DNA of 64,000 bases, from assembly GCA_002418285.1 (NCBI GenBank), contig DIDT01000007.1, positions 65,218-129,217 on the forward strand. The letters are read 5' to 3'. This document shows positions 53,971 to 62,969 of this stretch, piece after piece. The stretch's first letter is position 1. The number at the start of each line of letters is the position of its first letter. A program made the translations under genes and the position numbers. The DNA is from Phycisphaerales bacterium UBA5793 (GTDB lineage: Bacteria; Planctomycetota; Phycisphaerae; Phycisphaerales; UBA5793). Under the pieces are notes generated by a model. That model saw only the letters and a list, made by a program, of their open reading frames with translations. It did no database searches and was not told the DNA's origin.

Positions 53971-55212
53971 ATGGAACTCTGGCGTTACACAGCGGTGCGA
54001 TCTGAGGCGGGACAGGCGCTGGCGCCCCGCCGCGGTGAACTCATGGCCGAGTCGGCCGTGGAGGTTCGCGCGTCGCTGCGTCGCATCGGCTGGCAGGTCG
54101 TTGAGTTGCGCCGGGCGCGCAAGCCGATCGCGATTCCGATTCACCTGCGTCAGGCGTTCAACCACCACCTCCGCCGGCGCCGTCGAGATCAACGCGCCGA
54201 GATCTTCGAGGGTCTGTGTTCGCTGCTCGAATCGGGGCTTCCACTCGTCGAGTGCCTTGAAGTCATCGGCGAGGAGCGGCAGCGGTTGTCGGGGCGCGCT
54301 CGGCGTCAGATGCTCGTTGAATGGCGCGAAGCGATGCGAAGTGGCGCCAGTCCGGCCCAGGCAATGAGCAATCACCCATCCTGGTTCGACTCGATCGACT
54401 GCGCCATGGTTGAGTCGGGTCAGCACGGGGGGATGCTGCCAGGCGTGCTCAAGCACATGGCCGAACGGGAAGTGCGAGTCGGTCAGCTGGGTCACCAACT
54501 GGTCGCGGCGCTGACGTACCCCGCCATCATCACGGTGGCCGCCGTCGGAGTCGCCGTGTTCCTCAGCGTCAAGACTTTGCCCGATCTCGCGAACCTGCTC
54601 ACGACGGCGAAGATCGAAGTCCCCGCGCTCACGCGCTGGATCATGGCGGGAGGTCAACTGGCAGCCCAATGGGGCGCCGTGCTGCTTGCTGTCGCAACAG
54701 TACTTACCGCCGGTGGAGTTGTTGCCCTTCACTCCGCCATACAACGGTCGCCGCGGGTGGCGCGATTCGCGGCGGCCGGCACGCCGCGCGTGCTTCGCAC
54801 CTGGGCGGTGTCCAGATTCGCTCAGAACCTGGCGGACCTGCTCCGGGCCGGTGTGCCGGCTGTCGAAGCGATGCGCGTGCTTTCGACCACGTTACCCATC
54901 GCGCTCAATGGTGTTGTGACGAATGCCGCCAATGAGATCGAATCCGGTGGTGATCTGGCTCAGGCCCTCGATGATCCACTGTGGTTCTCAGCGCAGTTCA
55001 GACGCCTCCTTCATAGTGGTCAGGCGGCAGGTGAACTCGAAGCAACACTCGAAAGGATGGCGCTGCGCGATGAGCGTCGCACGGAGCGCCAGATCAACCG
55101 CCTTGCGACACTGCTTGAGCCGGCGGCGATTGTGGCGCTGGCCACGCTGGTCGGCACGGTTGTGCTTGCAGCGGTGCTCCCCCTCACGCGGCTTCAGGAG
55201 GTGATTCGGTGA
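53971..55212 (+). CDS. gspF: Type II secretion inner-membrane platform GspF
   Basis: A 413-residue protein with two T2SSF domains: IFEGLCSLLESGLPLVECLEV in the first, and FAQNLADLLRAGVPAVEAMRVL in the second. Three long hydrophobic helices are visible: after EVRVGQLGHQL, around WGAVLLAVATVLTAGGVVAL, and near the C-terminus (PAAIVALATLVGTVVLAAVL). It anchors GspE and the pseudopilus at the inner membrane. The start could also be TTG 53962 or GTG 53968; the ATG at 53971 is preferred for fit with family N-termini. Confidence 0.92.
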   Translation: MELWRYTAVRSEAGQALAPRRGELMAESAVEVRASLRRIGWQVVELRRARKPIAIPIHLRQAFNHHLRRRRRDQRAEIFEGLCSLLESGLPLVECLEVIGEERQRLSGRARRQMLVEWREAMRSGASPAQAMSNHPSWFDSIDCAMVESGQHGGMLPGVLKHMAEREVRVGQLGHQLVAALTYPAIITVAAVGVAVFLSVKTLPDLANLLTTAKIEVPALTRWIMAGGQLAAQWGAVLLAVATVLTAGGVVALHSAIQRSPRVARFAAAGTPRVLRTWAVSRFAQNLADLLRAGVPAVEAMRVLSTTLPIALNGVVTNAANEIESGGDLAQALDDPLWFSAQFRRLLHSGQAAGELEATLERMALRDERRTERQINRLATLLEPAAIVALATLVGTVVLAAVLPLTRLQEVIR

Positions 55213-55652
55213 ATGAGCAAACAAGTCTCTCTCGCCGCGGCATGACGCTCGTGGAAATCCTCGCGGTTGTTGTGATTCTCGGGTTGATCGCGACCACTCT
55301 TCTTGTTGGATTCTCCGGCACGTTTGGGAAAGCGAAGCACGAACTGGCCAAGAGCGGAATCGGCCTGCTCGTGGGCAAGGTCGAGACGTATCGCATCGAA
55401 AAGAGTGACTGGCCGAGCAACGAACTTGGCCTGGCCGTTCTCAGTGCCCCACACGCGACCCCGACCGCTTCATACTTCGTGAACGCTGATCAACTCACCG
55501 ACCCTTGGGGGCGCCCGTACCTCTATGTAATGCCCGGCCCCGATGGACATCCCTTTGAGATTCTCTCGTACGGAGCCGATGGGCAACCTGGCGGCGAGGG
55601 AGAGAACGCGGATCTGTCATCCGCCAACCTGAGAGGGAAGGCCGATCAATGA
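55209..55652 (+). CDS. gspG: Major pseudopilin GspG
   Basis: A 147-residue prepilin: leader SLSRRG, then MTLVEILAVVVILGLIATTL with Glu at +5. The C-terminal part has TDPWGRPYLYVMPG and ILSYGADGQPGGEGENADL, the calcium-binding loop typical of GspG. The GTG start overlaps the gspF stop (GTGA). It is the main subunit of the secretion pseudopilus. Confidence 0.93.
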   Translation: MNEQTSLSRRGMTLVEILAVVVILGLIATTLLVGFSGTFGKAKHELAKSGIGLLVGKVETYRIEKSDWPSNELGLAVLSAPHATPTASYFVNADQLTDPWGRPYLYVMPGPDGHPFEILSYGADGQPGGEGENADLSSANLRGKADQ

Positions 55653-56149
55653 CGATTCACACTCCCAACCCGCGACCACACTGCGGCTTCACACTGGTCG
55701 AGATGCTCGCGGTCGTGGTGCTGCTGGGGCTCATCTCGTCCGTTGCGGTGGTCTCGCTGAGCAGAGCGGACGAGGCAGGTGCATTCCAGTCGGCTCGGTG
55801 GGGATTCGTGAATCTCATGGGGCAGTCTCGCCTGGCCGCCCAAAGCGAGGGCCGCGCCGTAACCATTCACGTTCGGGACGATGGTGCGCGCTTGACGGCC
55901 CAGGCGACGCCCGCCTCCGAAGGAGGTTGGTCCACCTCCTTCGATCTTCCTCGGTCCACGTCCATTCGGTTCTTCGAAGGAACGACATCCGGCGGGCGAG
56001 CACTCGAAGGTTTACTGATTGACCGAACCGGTCGCAGCGCGGACGTGACGGTGCGAGTCTCGAACGCGTCCGGCCGCTCTGAGCGATGGTTCGTTTACGG
56101 CCTCACGGGCGAGATTGGCCGCGCCGACCTGAACGGAGGCGAGCCATGA
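55649..56149 (+). CDS. gspH: Minor pseudopilin GspH
   Basis: A 166-residue prepilin with leader PHCG and FTLVEMLAVVVLLGLISSVA, Glu at +5. The rest is a beta-rich globular domain typical in length for GspH. The ATG overlaps the gspG stop. The assignment as H rests on order and size. Confidence 0.82.
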   Translation: MTIHTPNPRPHCGFTLVEMLAVVVLLGLISSVAVVSLSRADEAGAFQSARWGFVNLMGQSRLAAQSEGRAVTIHVRDDGARLTAQATPASEGGWSTSFDLPRSTSIRFFEGTTSGGRALEGLLIDRTGRSADVTVRVSNASGRSERWFVYGLTGEIGRADLNGGEP

Positions 56150-56547
56150 TCCGCTCATCGCATCGGGCCATGACATTGATCGAGGTGCTCGCCGCCACAG
56201 TGCTGCTGGCGATCCTCGGTAGTGTGTGCGCTTCCGTGCTTCGCAGTGTGTCGGTCATCCCCACAGACCCAGCCTCTGGCACGGTTTCCGTGGACATGCT
56301 GTCCCTCGAACGTGCGGTCAATGAGCTTCTCGATGATCCGGATCTGCGTGAGCGCGTCATCGCAGATGCCAGTGCTGAGATTTCGCTGCCTTGGCCTGAT
56401 GAACCGGCGCGGCCAGCGATTCAGGCCCGTCGTGTGGAACACGAATCCGCTGCCGAAGAATCCGAGCATGCATGGGTCGCGTTCTCATGCGAACAGTGCA
56501 TCGTCTGGCGCTGCATCGCGCTGCCAAAGGAGAACCCGAGTCCATGA
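56146..56547 (+). CDS. gspI: Minor pseudopilin GspI
   Basis: A 133-residue prepilin; leader MIRSSHRA, then MTLIEVLAATVLLAILGSV with Glu at +5. The residue before the cleavage site is Ala, not Gly, which prepilin peptidases tolerate only sometimes. GGAGG lies upstream of the ATG at 56146, which overlaps the gspH stop. A short globular part follows, rich in acidic residues. GspI normally starts the pseudopilus tip complex with J and K. Confidence 0.78.
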   Translation: MIRSSHRAMTLIEVLAATVLLAILGSVCASVLRSVSVIPTDPASGTVSVDMLSLERAVNELLDDPDLRERVIADASAEISLPWPDEPARPAIQARRVEHESAAEESEHAWVAFSCEQCIVWRCIALPKENPSP

Positions 56548-57062
56548 ACCGTCGCGGCATGACCATCCTGGAATTGCTGCTCGCCCTGGCGCTGCTGGGT
56601 GTCCTGTGCGCGCTGCTGACGTCGTGGCTCGTGACGGTTTCTCGGCTGTCAGCCGAGCACGGGCCGCGGATGGAATGGCGATCGGCCGCTGCGCGCGTTC
56701 TGGACGGGATCGCGGACGATCTCACATGCGCCGACTTCGAGATCGCCGACCGGCGATTGAAGATCCTGCCTCGCGTCGAAGTTCTGGAGCCATCTCGGCT
56801 TCGGATCCGAACTCGTAGCACAACGACGCAACCTCCGGGAAATCCCGGCCCGGCCACCCACGAATTCCGATTCGATCGCATTGCTGAGACTGTCTCCGTC
56901 ACGATCACTTCGACCAGCCGATCCACGTCACCCGAGGTACGCCGCTTGCTGAGCAGCGTCGCAGATTGGCAAGTCGAACTGGATGAGGAGCAGCGTGTGC
57001 TGAGCGTGACGATCGTTTCGCACCAAGGCGACACGTCCAATCGGAGGTTCACATGGCCCTGA
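56544..57062 (+). CDS. gspJ: Minor pseudopilin GspJ
   Basis: A 172-residue prepilin: short leader MNRRG, then MTILELLLALALLGVLCALL with Glu at +5. The globular domain (~45-172) fits GspJ size. AAAGGAG lies 12 bp upstream of the ATG at 56544, and the gene overlaps gspI and gspK. It is probably part of the I-J-K tip. Confidence 0.8.
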   Translation: MNRRGMTILELLLALALLGVLCALLTSWLVTVSRLSAEHGPRMEWRSAAARVLDGIADDLTCADFEIADRRLKILPRVEVLEPSRLRIRTRSTTTQPPGNPGPATHEFRFDRIAETVSVTITSTSRSTSPEVRRLLSSVADWQVELDEEQRVLSVTIVSHQGDTSNRRFTWP

Positions 57063-57946
57063 AAGCCTCGACATCGAGTTGCCTCGAACCGGTCCGTCAC
57101 GGCGTGGCGCTCCTGCTCGTACTCGCGATGATTGTGTTGATCGTCCCCGCGGCGGTCGGGTTCAGCCAGCGCGCTCTGCTCGCGAATCTGGAGGAGCGGC
57201 ATTCGGGGCAGGGGCAGATTGCCGACTCAATTCGGGCTCAGCTTGAGTCGGGACCAATTCAGCACTGGCTGTCTGCAGAGTCAGGCAAAGTCGTGCTTCC
57301 TGTCGAAGCGCCAAGTTCGCGCGTTGACATCCTCCACGAGCTCTGGCGATTTGGAGATTGCCAGTACGAGGTTCATGTGACGGCTTGGGATCAGTGCGGC
57401 ATGGTGCCGTTGAGTTCTGTCGCTGGTGGTTCGCCGCTCCGTGCCGCCATCCCCGGTGACATCCTCCAGCGGATCAATGCTGCCGATGCTGCCAAGCTAG
57501 AACTGGTCGGTTTGGATCAGTTCAGCCTTGATCCGCTCGAACTGGAACGCGGTGCGGTGCCAAGCCCATTTCCATCGCCGGACGAAAAAGATGTCCTCTC
57601 AGTCGGCGCGTGGATCGCGACGCGTCCTGTCGGACCCAACGGCGCGGTCAATGTGAATACCGCCCCCATGCCACTGGTCGAAGCGGCCTTAGCGGCAGCA
57701 GGGCGCGGTGGAATCGAAGTCGTTCTGGCCGCTCGAAGGGACGGGCGGGTTGCTCCGCTTCCGAAGGCCCTTGAGAGAGATGCGTCCGGTCGCGCGGACG
57801 ACACGCCGCGTCTCGTGGGCTCCAGTTCCTGCTGGAGTGTGCGGATTGATGTGCGAGTCGGCTCGATGCAGCGATCGTGGTGGACCGTCTATCGTCAAGC
57901 CTCAGGCAGATGGGAGTGCGTGCAGCGCCTTGTCATCACCGACTGA
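57053..57946 (+). CDS. gspK: Minor pseudopilin GspK
   Basis: A 297-residue protein with leader ending RHG and hydrophobic VALLLVLAMIVLIVPAAVGF; there is no Glu at +5, as is normal for GspK. The large globular domain carries GPNGAVNVNTAPMPLVEAAL, the GspK SAM-like region. TCGGAGG lies 5 bp before the ATG. It caps the pseudopilus. Confidence 0.88.
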   Translation: MALKASTSSCLEPVRHGVALLLVLAMIVLIVPAAVGFSQRALLANLEERHSGQGQIADSIRAQLESGPIQHWLSAESGKVVLPVEAPSSRVDILHELWRFGDCQYEVHVTAWDQCGMVPLSSVAGGSPLRAAIPGDILQRINAADAAKLELVGLDQFSLDPLELERGAVPSPFPSPDEKDVLSVGAWIATRPVGPNGAVNVNTAPMPLVEAALAAAGRGGIEVVLAARRDGRVAPLPKALERDASGRADDTPRLVGSSSCWSVRIDVRVGSMQRSWWTVYRQASGRWECVQRLVITD

Positions 57947-57974
57947 CCCAATCCGGTCCTGGCGTCGCAGACGC

Positions 57975-58469
57975 ATGCTTGGCGGTACGGTTGGCATTGT
58001 GGGTGCTGCCGTTGCGCTGATATGGGCGCTCTTTCCAGTTCGAACTCCAACCATTGAGCAGTTCGACAGAGGCGCATTGAGCAACAGATCCGCCGAGTCT
58101 GTCACCGCGGCTGCTTCCAAGCCCGCACTCGATGCCTCTGTCTTCCAGGTTCGGCTCTGGAACGCACCGGTGCAACCGGAGTCGGCAACAGCGAGCAAGG
58201 ACGAGCCGTCTGCTCCACCAGACCTTGAATTGATCGCGATCATCACAGAGTCTGATCGACTTGTCGCGGCACTCTATGAGGTGGGCGCCGACCGACTCCA
58301 CATGGTCACCACCGGCGATCGCATCGGCCGGCTGGAAATCCGTCAGGTGGATGCGCGTGGCGTGGACTTGCGTGACGGATCACGCAGCTTTCGTCTCGCA
58401 CTGATGCCGAACCCGGTCGAGCCTGAAGCCCGTCTCACGCTTGGGCAGTCAGAGGGGGTCCAACCATGA
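57975..58469 (+). CDS. GspC-like inner-membrane protein with HR domain
   Basis: A 164-residue protein with one N-terminal transmembrane helix (GTVGIVGAAVALIWALF), a Ser/Ala-rich periplasmic linker and a C-terminal domain (DLELIAIITESDRLVAALYE, VTTGDRIGRLEIRQV, GVDLRDG) that resembles the homology region of GspC, which contacts the secretin. It is shorter than proteobacterial GspC and lacks the PDZ or coiled-coil end. The only start codon after gspK in this frame is the ATG at 57975; it has no good Shine-Dalgarno. Confidence 0.68.
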   Translation: MLGGTVGIVGAAVALIWALFPVRTPTIEQFDRGALSNRSAESVTAAASKPALDASVFQVRLWNAPVQPESATASKDEPSAPPDLELIAIITESDRLVAALYEVGADRLHMVTTGDRIGRLEIRQVDARGVDLRDGSRSFRLALMPNPVEPEARLTLGQSEGVQP

Positions 58470-59383
58470 TCGCACCGAACCACTCTCTGCGCCATGTCGT
58501 CTGGCCGGCCGACCGCTTCTACTGGGCGGTTCTGGACGGATCGTTAGTTCCCAAGCGACTCTGGCATCGCCGACCGGACGAAGAGGCGCTCGGATACCTC
58601 TTCGAGGCGGAACTGCCAGTTCCCATCGACTGCGTCCACGCCATCTACGTGCCGGTGAAGGGCAATCGGTTCATCGCCTGCGGCATCGAACATGATCATC
58701 TTGTGGAGAGTGCCGAGCTCTGCGAAGTGCTGACACTTAGTCCGCAAGCGTTCCCACCGGATCTCTTCTCAGATGACGACGCGGCCGTGGGATCATTCAA
58801 CCTGCTGACGGGTCGGCATGAACCTGAGTCCGTAGGCCGTGAGCGCCGACGCCTGTCCATCGAATCGGCGGCGGCGATCGTGCTCATCGCCATCGTCGTC
58901 GCGTTCGGGGCAGAGCGACAAATCGGTGCGTGGAATCGGGCCGCTGCCGAGACGGTTGCGGCGCGGTTGGCGGTGTTCGATGATCTCTATCCGCCGCAAA
59001 GCACCACGCCGTCCAGTCAGCCACCGGCGCTGCGCCTGTTGGCCGAACTTCGTCAACTCGAGCGCACCAGGGGCACCGCCGCGCAGCCGATCGATTCTGA
59101 AGGACGGCAGGCCGGGCGATTACTCGCGCGTCTGCTGCGGCAGTGGCCCGCGCAGCAGCCGATCATGACGGAATCGCTCAGTGTCACTCCCGAGTCAATC
59201 ACACTCGTCGGCCTGCTCCCCACGGCACCGGCGGCACAGGGTTTTGTGTCAGCGTTCGAATTTCCGCCTGAATGGGAGGCGCGGCAGCCCCAGATCAGCG
59301 CGGTGACCAATGGTGTGAGATTGACCTGGAGGATGGTTCCAACTTCGCTCTCGCGCGAACCGAGTGACGGGAGCCGTCCATGA
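58466..59383 (+). CDS. GspL-like assembly protein
   Basis: A 305-residue bitopic protein: a cytoplasmic part (~1-130), one transmembrane helix (~135-152; AAAIVLIAIVVAFGAERQIG), then a periplasmic segment with coiled-coil potential and a ferredoxin-like end. This layout matches GspL, or PilM/PilN combined. Sequence similarity is low; position between the C-like and M-like genes, coupled by ATGA on both sides, supports the call. It would link GspE to the inner-membrane platform. Confidence 0.65.
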   Translation: MIAPNHSLRHVVWPADRFYWAVLDGSLVPKRLWHRRPDEEALGYLFEAELPVPIDCVHAIYVPVKGNRFIACGIEHDHLVESAELCEVLTLSPQAFPPDLFSDDDAAVGSFNLLTGRHEPESVGRERRRLSIESAAAIVLIAIVVAFGAERQIGAWNRAAAETVAARLAVFDDLYPPQSTTPSSQPPALRLLAELRQLERTRGTAAQPIDSEGRQAGRLLARLLRQWPAQQPIMTESLSVTPESITLVGLLPTAPAAQGFVSAFEFPPEWEARQPQISAVTNGVRLTWRMVPTSLSREPSDGSRP

Positions 59384-59907
59384 CCCGCATGCGGCCGTCC
59401 CTGATGATGAGTCTCCTCATCGCAGCCTCGCTCTGCGTCATCGCGGTGGAATTGCATCGGGTCAGTGTGGCGCGGCAGCAGCACGAGTCGGCCGCTGATT
59501 CCCTTGCCCAGTCGCACCGCGATGCAGAGCGGGTCTTCGAGCTCCGTACGAAACGCGACGTCATCGCCTGGCGTGAGCGCCCAAAGACGGATGTTTTGGC
59601 GATTGTGAATGCGGCGCTTGTCGATGCCGGAATACCCGCCGACCGCCTCCAGGGAATCGGTGAGGGTGTGGATACCGCCGTCGCCAGCCCGCAGGGCGCC
59701 GAGCCGGTACTGCGCCGACAATCCCTGGCTATAAGTCTTGAGCGCCTCACGCCGGTTCAAATCGGCCGGTTCCTCGAGCGATGGGAATCGGCCCAGGACC
59801 AGTGGTCCTCAGGCAGGCTGGAACTGACCCATCGACGTGATCAGAATGAATCGGAGTTGTACGATCTGCGACTTCACATCAGCGCGGTCTACCTGGCGCG
59901 AACATAG
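59380..59907 (+). CDS. GspM/PilO-like assembly protein
   Basis: A 175-residue protein with an N-terminal transmembrane helix (PSLMMSLLIAASLCVIAVEL), a coiled-coil-like stretch (ARQQHESAADSLAQSHRDAE) and a small C-terminal domain with LTPVQIGRFLERWES. Architecture and gene order fit GspM or PilO, partner of GspL. The identity is inferred mainly from these. Confidence 0.65.
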   Translation: MTRMRPSLMMSLLIAASLCVIAVELHRVSVARQQHESAADSLAQSHRDAERVFELRTKRDVIAWRERPKTDVLAIVNAALVDAGIPADRLQGIGEGVDTAVASPQGAEPVLRRQSLAISLERLTPVQIGRFLERWESAQDQWSSGRLELTHRRDQNESELYDLRLHISAVYLART

Positions 59908-59929
59908 CGGAGACGGGAGTGGCAAGCAC

Positions 59930-60520
59930 ATGAGGAAGCGACGACAGGCGATATGCCGCTCCGCAATGATCGGGGTGATCGTATTGGCCCCGCTCGGATG
60001 TGCCAGCGACCGAACGATCGGACCGTACAACGCACCGGAAGAGGTAGCGCGCAACCCGCTCGAAGCTCAGCGACTCACACGAGAGGCGGCGGAACTAATG
60101 GAGCGCGATCCGGCGCGAGCGGAGAATCTGCTGCGTGAGGCGCTGACGTTCGACCTCTACCATGGGCCGGCCCACAACAACCTAGGTGTGTTCCACCTCA
60201 ATCGCGGTGAGCTGTATGAAGCTGCCAATGAGTTCGAGTGGGCACGCAAGCTCATGCCCGGTCACCCCGATCCGCGTCTCAACCTCGCGCTCACTCTCGA
60301 ACGCGCGGGCCGAATCAACGAGGCCCTCGCCGCCTGCGACTCCGCGCTGGAGGTCTACCCCGGACACATCGCGACGACCCAGGAACTCGCACGGCTGCAA
60401 CTGAGGAACAAGCGAGCGGACAGCCGCACACACGATCTGCTCCAGGAAATCGCCATGCGCGGTGAAACTGAGAGATGGCGTGAGTGGGCGCGGCACCACT
60501 TGGCTCTGGATGACGAGTAA
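59930..60520 (+). CDS. TPR lipoprotein at the end of the secretion operon
   Basis: A 196-residue protein with a signal peptide and lipobox (VIVLAPLGCASD), then about three tetratricopeptide repeats (HNNLGVFHLNRGELYEAANE, LNLALTLERAGRINEALAAC). GGGAG lies 10 bp before the ATG at 59930. TPR lipoproteins such as PilF/PilW act as pilotins that place secretins in the outer membrane; that role for GspD is a reasonable inference here. No terminator is seen behind it. Confidence 0.75.
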   Translation: MRKRRQAICRSAMIGVIVLAPLGCASDRTIGPYNAPEEVARNPLEAQRLTREAAELMERDPARAENLLREALTFDLYHGPAHNNLGVFHLNRGELYEAANEFEWARKLMPGHPDPRLNLALTLERAGRINEALAACDSALEVYPGHIATTQELARLQLRNKRADSRTHDLLQEIAMRGETERWREWARHHLALDDE

Positions 60521-61020
60521 TCCCCCGGGCGACAAGATCCGGGCCGACCGGCGGCGCATCGCGAAACCTCTGAGATTTTGAGTCTTTCGCCGAAATGTGG
60601 CTTTCTTCGGGCTGCAGGCAGCCCGACGCAGCGATGACAACGAAGACTGCATCTGCAAGGCAGTTTGCGATCGAATGGGGACTCGATGGCTTCGCCGAAT
60701 CGTTCTTGAGTCGTTGCGCAAATGCAGACTGCGCGATAGGGCTCGCGCGAGCCGCCCCACGCTGACAAACGGTACGTACAACGTGTTGTGGAGTCGATTC
60801 AACCTGGGGCAAGTGGACCAGCGCCAGAGCAGGCGGGCCGACAACGGGAAGCATCAGGAAGACAAACCGCGATCAAATAATCGCTGCCCATTTCTCCGAA
60901 CGCCTGTTACCCATCTCTCCGGTCCAATCACGTGGCGGATCCTATGGTGGCGGTTGCACGTTGAGACTCGGCACTGCAGAGTCGGACGATGAGTGGCGCG
61001 TGTTTCGTCTGCTCGCACGC
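60521..61020. other. Intergenic region between convergent operons
   Basis: About 500 bases with no credible gene on either strand; the open frames here lack codon bias and ribosome binding sites. A short inverted repeat GGGCTGC/GCAGCCC near 60609-60624 might help transcription end, but has no T-run. No tRNA or other RNA was recognised. Confidence 0.4.
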
Positions 61021-61503
61021 TCAGCTGGTCAGTGTCGATCGCAATTTGGCGATTGACGCATTGAGAACGGGATGCACGACATCAGCCGCGATGGTGGCGA
61101 GAGGTTCGAGGACGAAGTCGCGTTCGTGCATGCGGGGGTGGGGGATGTGCAGGCCGGGCTCGTTGATGATGACGTCGGTGTAGAGGAGGAGGTCGAGGTC
61201 GATGGTGCGCGGGCCCCAGCGCTGCCGTCGCTCGCGGCCGAGCTGGTGTTCGATGTGCAGGAGCAGATCGAGGAGGTCGCGCGGCGGCCGGGTGGTGTGG
61301 AGTTCGCACGCGGCGTTGAGGAAGGGGCCCTGGCCGGGCGGGCCGCCGACGGGGGCGGTTTCGATCAGGGGACTGGTTTTGGTGACCTCCGTGTGTTCAT
61401 CGCGGTTGAGCAGATCGATCGCGGAAGCGATGGCGGCGCGGCGGTCGCCGAGGTTGGAGCCGAGCGCGATGTAGGCGGTGATGGGTTGAGTGGGGGACAG
61501 CAC
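61021..61503 (-). CDS. folK: 2-amino-4-hydroxy-6-hydroxymethyldihydropteridine pyrophosphokinase
   Basis: A 160-residue folate-pathway enzyme (HPPK). Motifs: AYIALGSNLGDRRAAI at the N-terminus, PFLNAACEL, and the signature RWGPRTIDLDLLLY followed by HPRMHERDFVLEPL. It transfers pyrophosphate from ATP to the pterin alcohol. The start is a GTG at 61503. A strong terminator separates it from the upstream sigma factor, so it needs its own promoter. Confidence 0.93.
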   Translation of the reverse strand: MLSPTQPITAYIALGSNLGDRRAAIASAIDLLNRDEHTEVTKTSPLIETAPVGGPPGQGPFLNAACELHTTRPPRDLLDLLLHIEHQLGRERRQRWGPRTIDLDLLLYTDVIINEPGLHIPHPRMHERDFVLEPLATIAADVVHPVLNASIAKLRSTLTS

Positions 61504-61530
61504 GGGGAATCGTACGAGGTTCGAAGCCGA

Positions 61531-61560
61531 GAAACGAAAACCGCCGGCTTGCGCCGGCGG
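61531..61560 (-). terminator. Rho-independent terminator after fliA
   Basis: On the minus strand an 8-bp perfect stem CCGCCGGC, loop GCAA (a stable tetraloop), GCCGGCGG, then TTTTCGTTTC. It begins 38 bp past the sigma factor stop and ends transcription before folK. Confidence 0.85.
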
Positions 61561-61597
61561 CTGTTGAACAGGTCGTTTTTCGGTTGCGATCGCTCGA

Positions 61598-62425
61598 TTA
61601 CCCTGCGTAGAACTCGCGTTCGCGGTGGAGCATCTGGGCTCGCAGTCGGGCGAGGATGGATGAGTGCATCTGTGAGACGCGCGATTCGGAGAGGTCGAGG
61701 GTCTGGCCGATTTCCTTCATTGTCATCTCCTCGTAGTAGTAGAGGACGACGATGAGCCGTTCGGCGCGGCTGAGGCCCTTGGTGATGAGGTCTTTCAGGT
61801 CGCCCTTCTGCGTTTCGGAGAGGGGGTTGGCCTGGTTCTCATCTTCGAGGACGTCGATCTCGCGAATGTCCTTGTTCGAGTCGGTCTCGAAGCACTTGCG
61901 ATTGAGGCTGACGACGCCGACGGCCCGGCCATCCTTGATGAGCTTCTTCATCTCCTCTTCGTCAGCACCGATGTGATTGGCGAGTTCCTGATGGTCGGGA
62001 TTGCGGCCGAGCCTGGCCTTGAGGGCCTTGCGGGCGCCCTCGACCTTACTGGTGCGCGAGCGGACAAGTCGGGGAACCCAGTCCATCGAGCGGAGCTCGT
62101 CGAGAATGGCGCCGCGGATGCGCTGGGCGCAGTAGGTTTCGAACTTGACGCCGTAGTTGAGGTCGAAGGCGTCAATGGCGTCGAGCAGGCCGAAGAACCC
62201 GGCCTGAATGAGGTCATTGACGTCGACTTCGACTGGTAACTTGGCGTGCTGGCGTTCGGCGTTGTAGCGCACGAGGTGGAGGTAGTGCTCGGTGAGCCAA
62301 TTGCGAAGGGTTTCGGTCCCCGTCTTCTTGTACTCGAGCCATACTTCGTTGATGGGCATTTCGTCGAGCGACGAAACGGAAACTCGGCGCGAAACCTTGC
62401 GCGAGGACGCTTTTGTATTCGTCAT
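61598..62425 (-). CDS. fliA: Sigma-28-type factor (FliA/WhiG family)
   Basis: A 275-residue alternative sigma factor. Region 2 has DLIQAGFFGLLDAIDAFD, then YCAQRIRGAILDELRSMDWV, diagnostic of FliA/WhiG. Region 3 is around ARLGRNPDHQELANHIG. Region 4 has LYYYEEMTMKEIGQTLDLSE and SRVSQMHSSILARLR. The ATG at 62425 has GGGAG 9 bp upstream on the minus strand. It should drive late flagellar genes; flhG lies upstream in the same operon. An anti-sigma FlgM is not in view. Confidence 0.93.
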   Translation of the reverse strand: MTNTKASSRKVSRRVSVSSLDEMPINEVWLEYKKTGTETLRNWLTEHYLHLVRYNAERQHAKLPVEVDVNDLIQAGFFGLLDAIDAFDLNYGVKFETYCAQRIRGAILDELRSMDWVPRLVRSRTSKVEGARKALKARLGRNPDHQELANHIGADEEEMKKLIKDGRAVGVVSLNRKCFETDSNKDIREIDVLEDENQANPLSETQKGDLKDLITKGLSRAERLIVVLYYYEEMTMKEIGQTLDLSESRVSQMHSSILARLRAQMLHREREFYAG

Positions 62426-62549
62426 CGGGTCGTCTCCCTGACCACAGGCCACAGTCCGTTGCAGCCGGTCCATCCTTGGACCGCTTGGGGCTAAGTATAA
62501 GTTATTCGACGGCTACTGCAAGGGTTTCGCCCAACTTTGCCCAAAATAA

Positions 62550-62903
62550 CTACGCATCGGCGGAATTTGCTGCAATGTTTGGTTTTGATTCGGACAGTTT
62601 ATCCACACGTAATTCACCAACGATCTCATCCAGCGGTATGTCAGAATCCGGGACCGGGTGCTCCGCTAGGTATCTGCGGAGGTGATCGCGGATCGCGAAG
62701 GCAAGGATTTCTCCGGCGAGAAGGCCGAGCAGATAGGCCCCAAAGAGGCAGACCAGCGCTCTGGAGAGGACCATTGTGGCCGAATTGCCCGCGAAGATGC
62801 CCGAGATAATGGCGATGGAAAAGGCGGACATGGCAAAGCACCCGGCGATGACTCGCGCGGGGGGTGGAACCGGCTCTCTGATCTGGCTTGCTTGGTCCGA
62901 CAT
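62550..62903 (-). CDS. Small two-helix membrane protein between flhG and fliA
   Basis: A 117-residue protein with two hydrophobic helices (~18-40 and ~47-68; SRALVCLFGAYLLGLLAGEI), a basic cytoplasmic turn (RDHLRRYL) and an acidic C-terminus. I do not recognise the family. It sits between flhG and fliA on the same strand, so a flagellar or motility role is inferred from context. No clear Shine-Dalgarno. Confidence 0.65.
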   Translation of the reverse strand: MSDQASQIREPVPPPARVIAGCFAMSAFSIAIISGIFAGNSATMVLSRALVCLFGAYLLGLLAGEILAFAIRDHLRRYLAEHPVPDSDIPLDEIVGELRVDKLSESKPNIAANSADA

Positions 62904-62969
62904 GGGTCTCGCGGGTATCCGTGGATATCGGATGATCGACCCATCGAATCAACAAAAAGCGGGAGAATG

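Noticed and set aside
53365..54744. Minus-strand open frame of 459 codons
   Set aside because: Antisense to gspE and gspF, both of which have clear catalytic or membrane motifs.
60597..60992. Plus-strand open frame of 131 codons
   Set aside because: No ribosome binding site, odd amino-acid composition and no recognisable motif; treated as non-coding.
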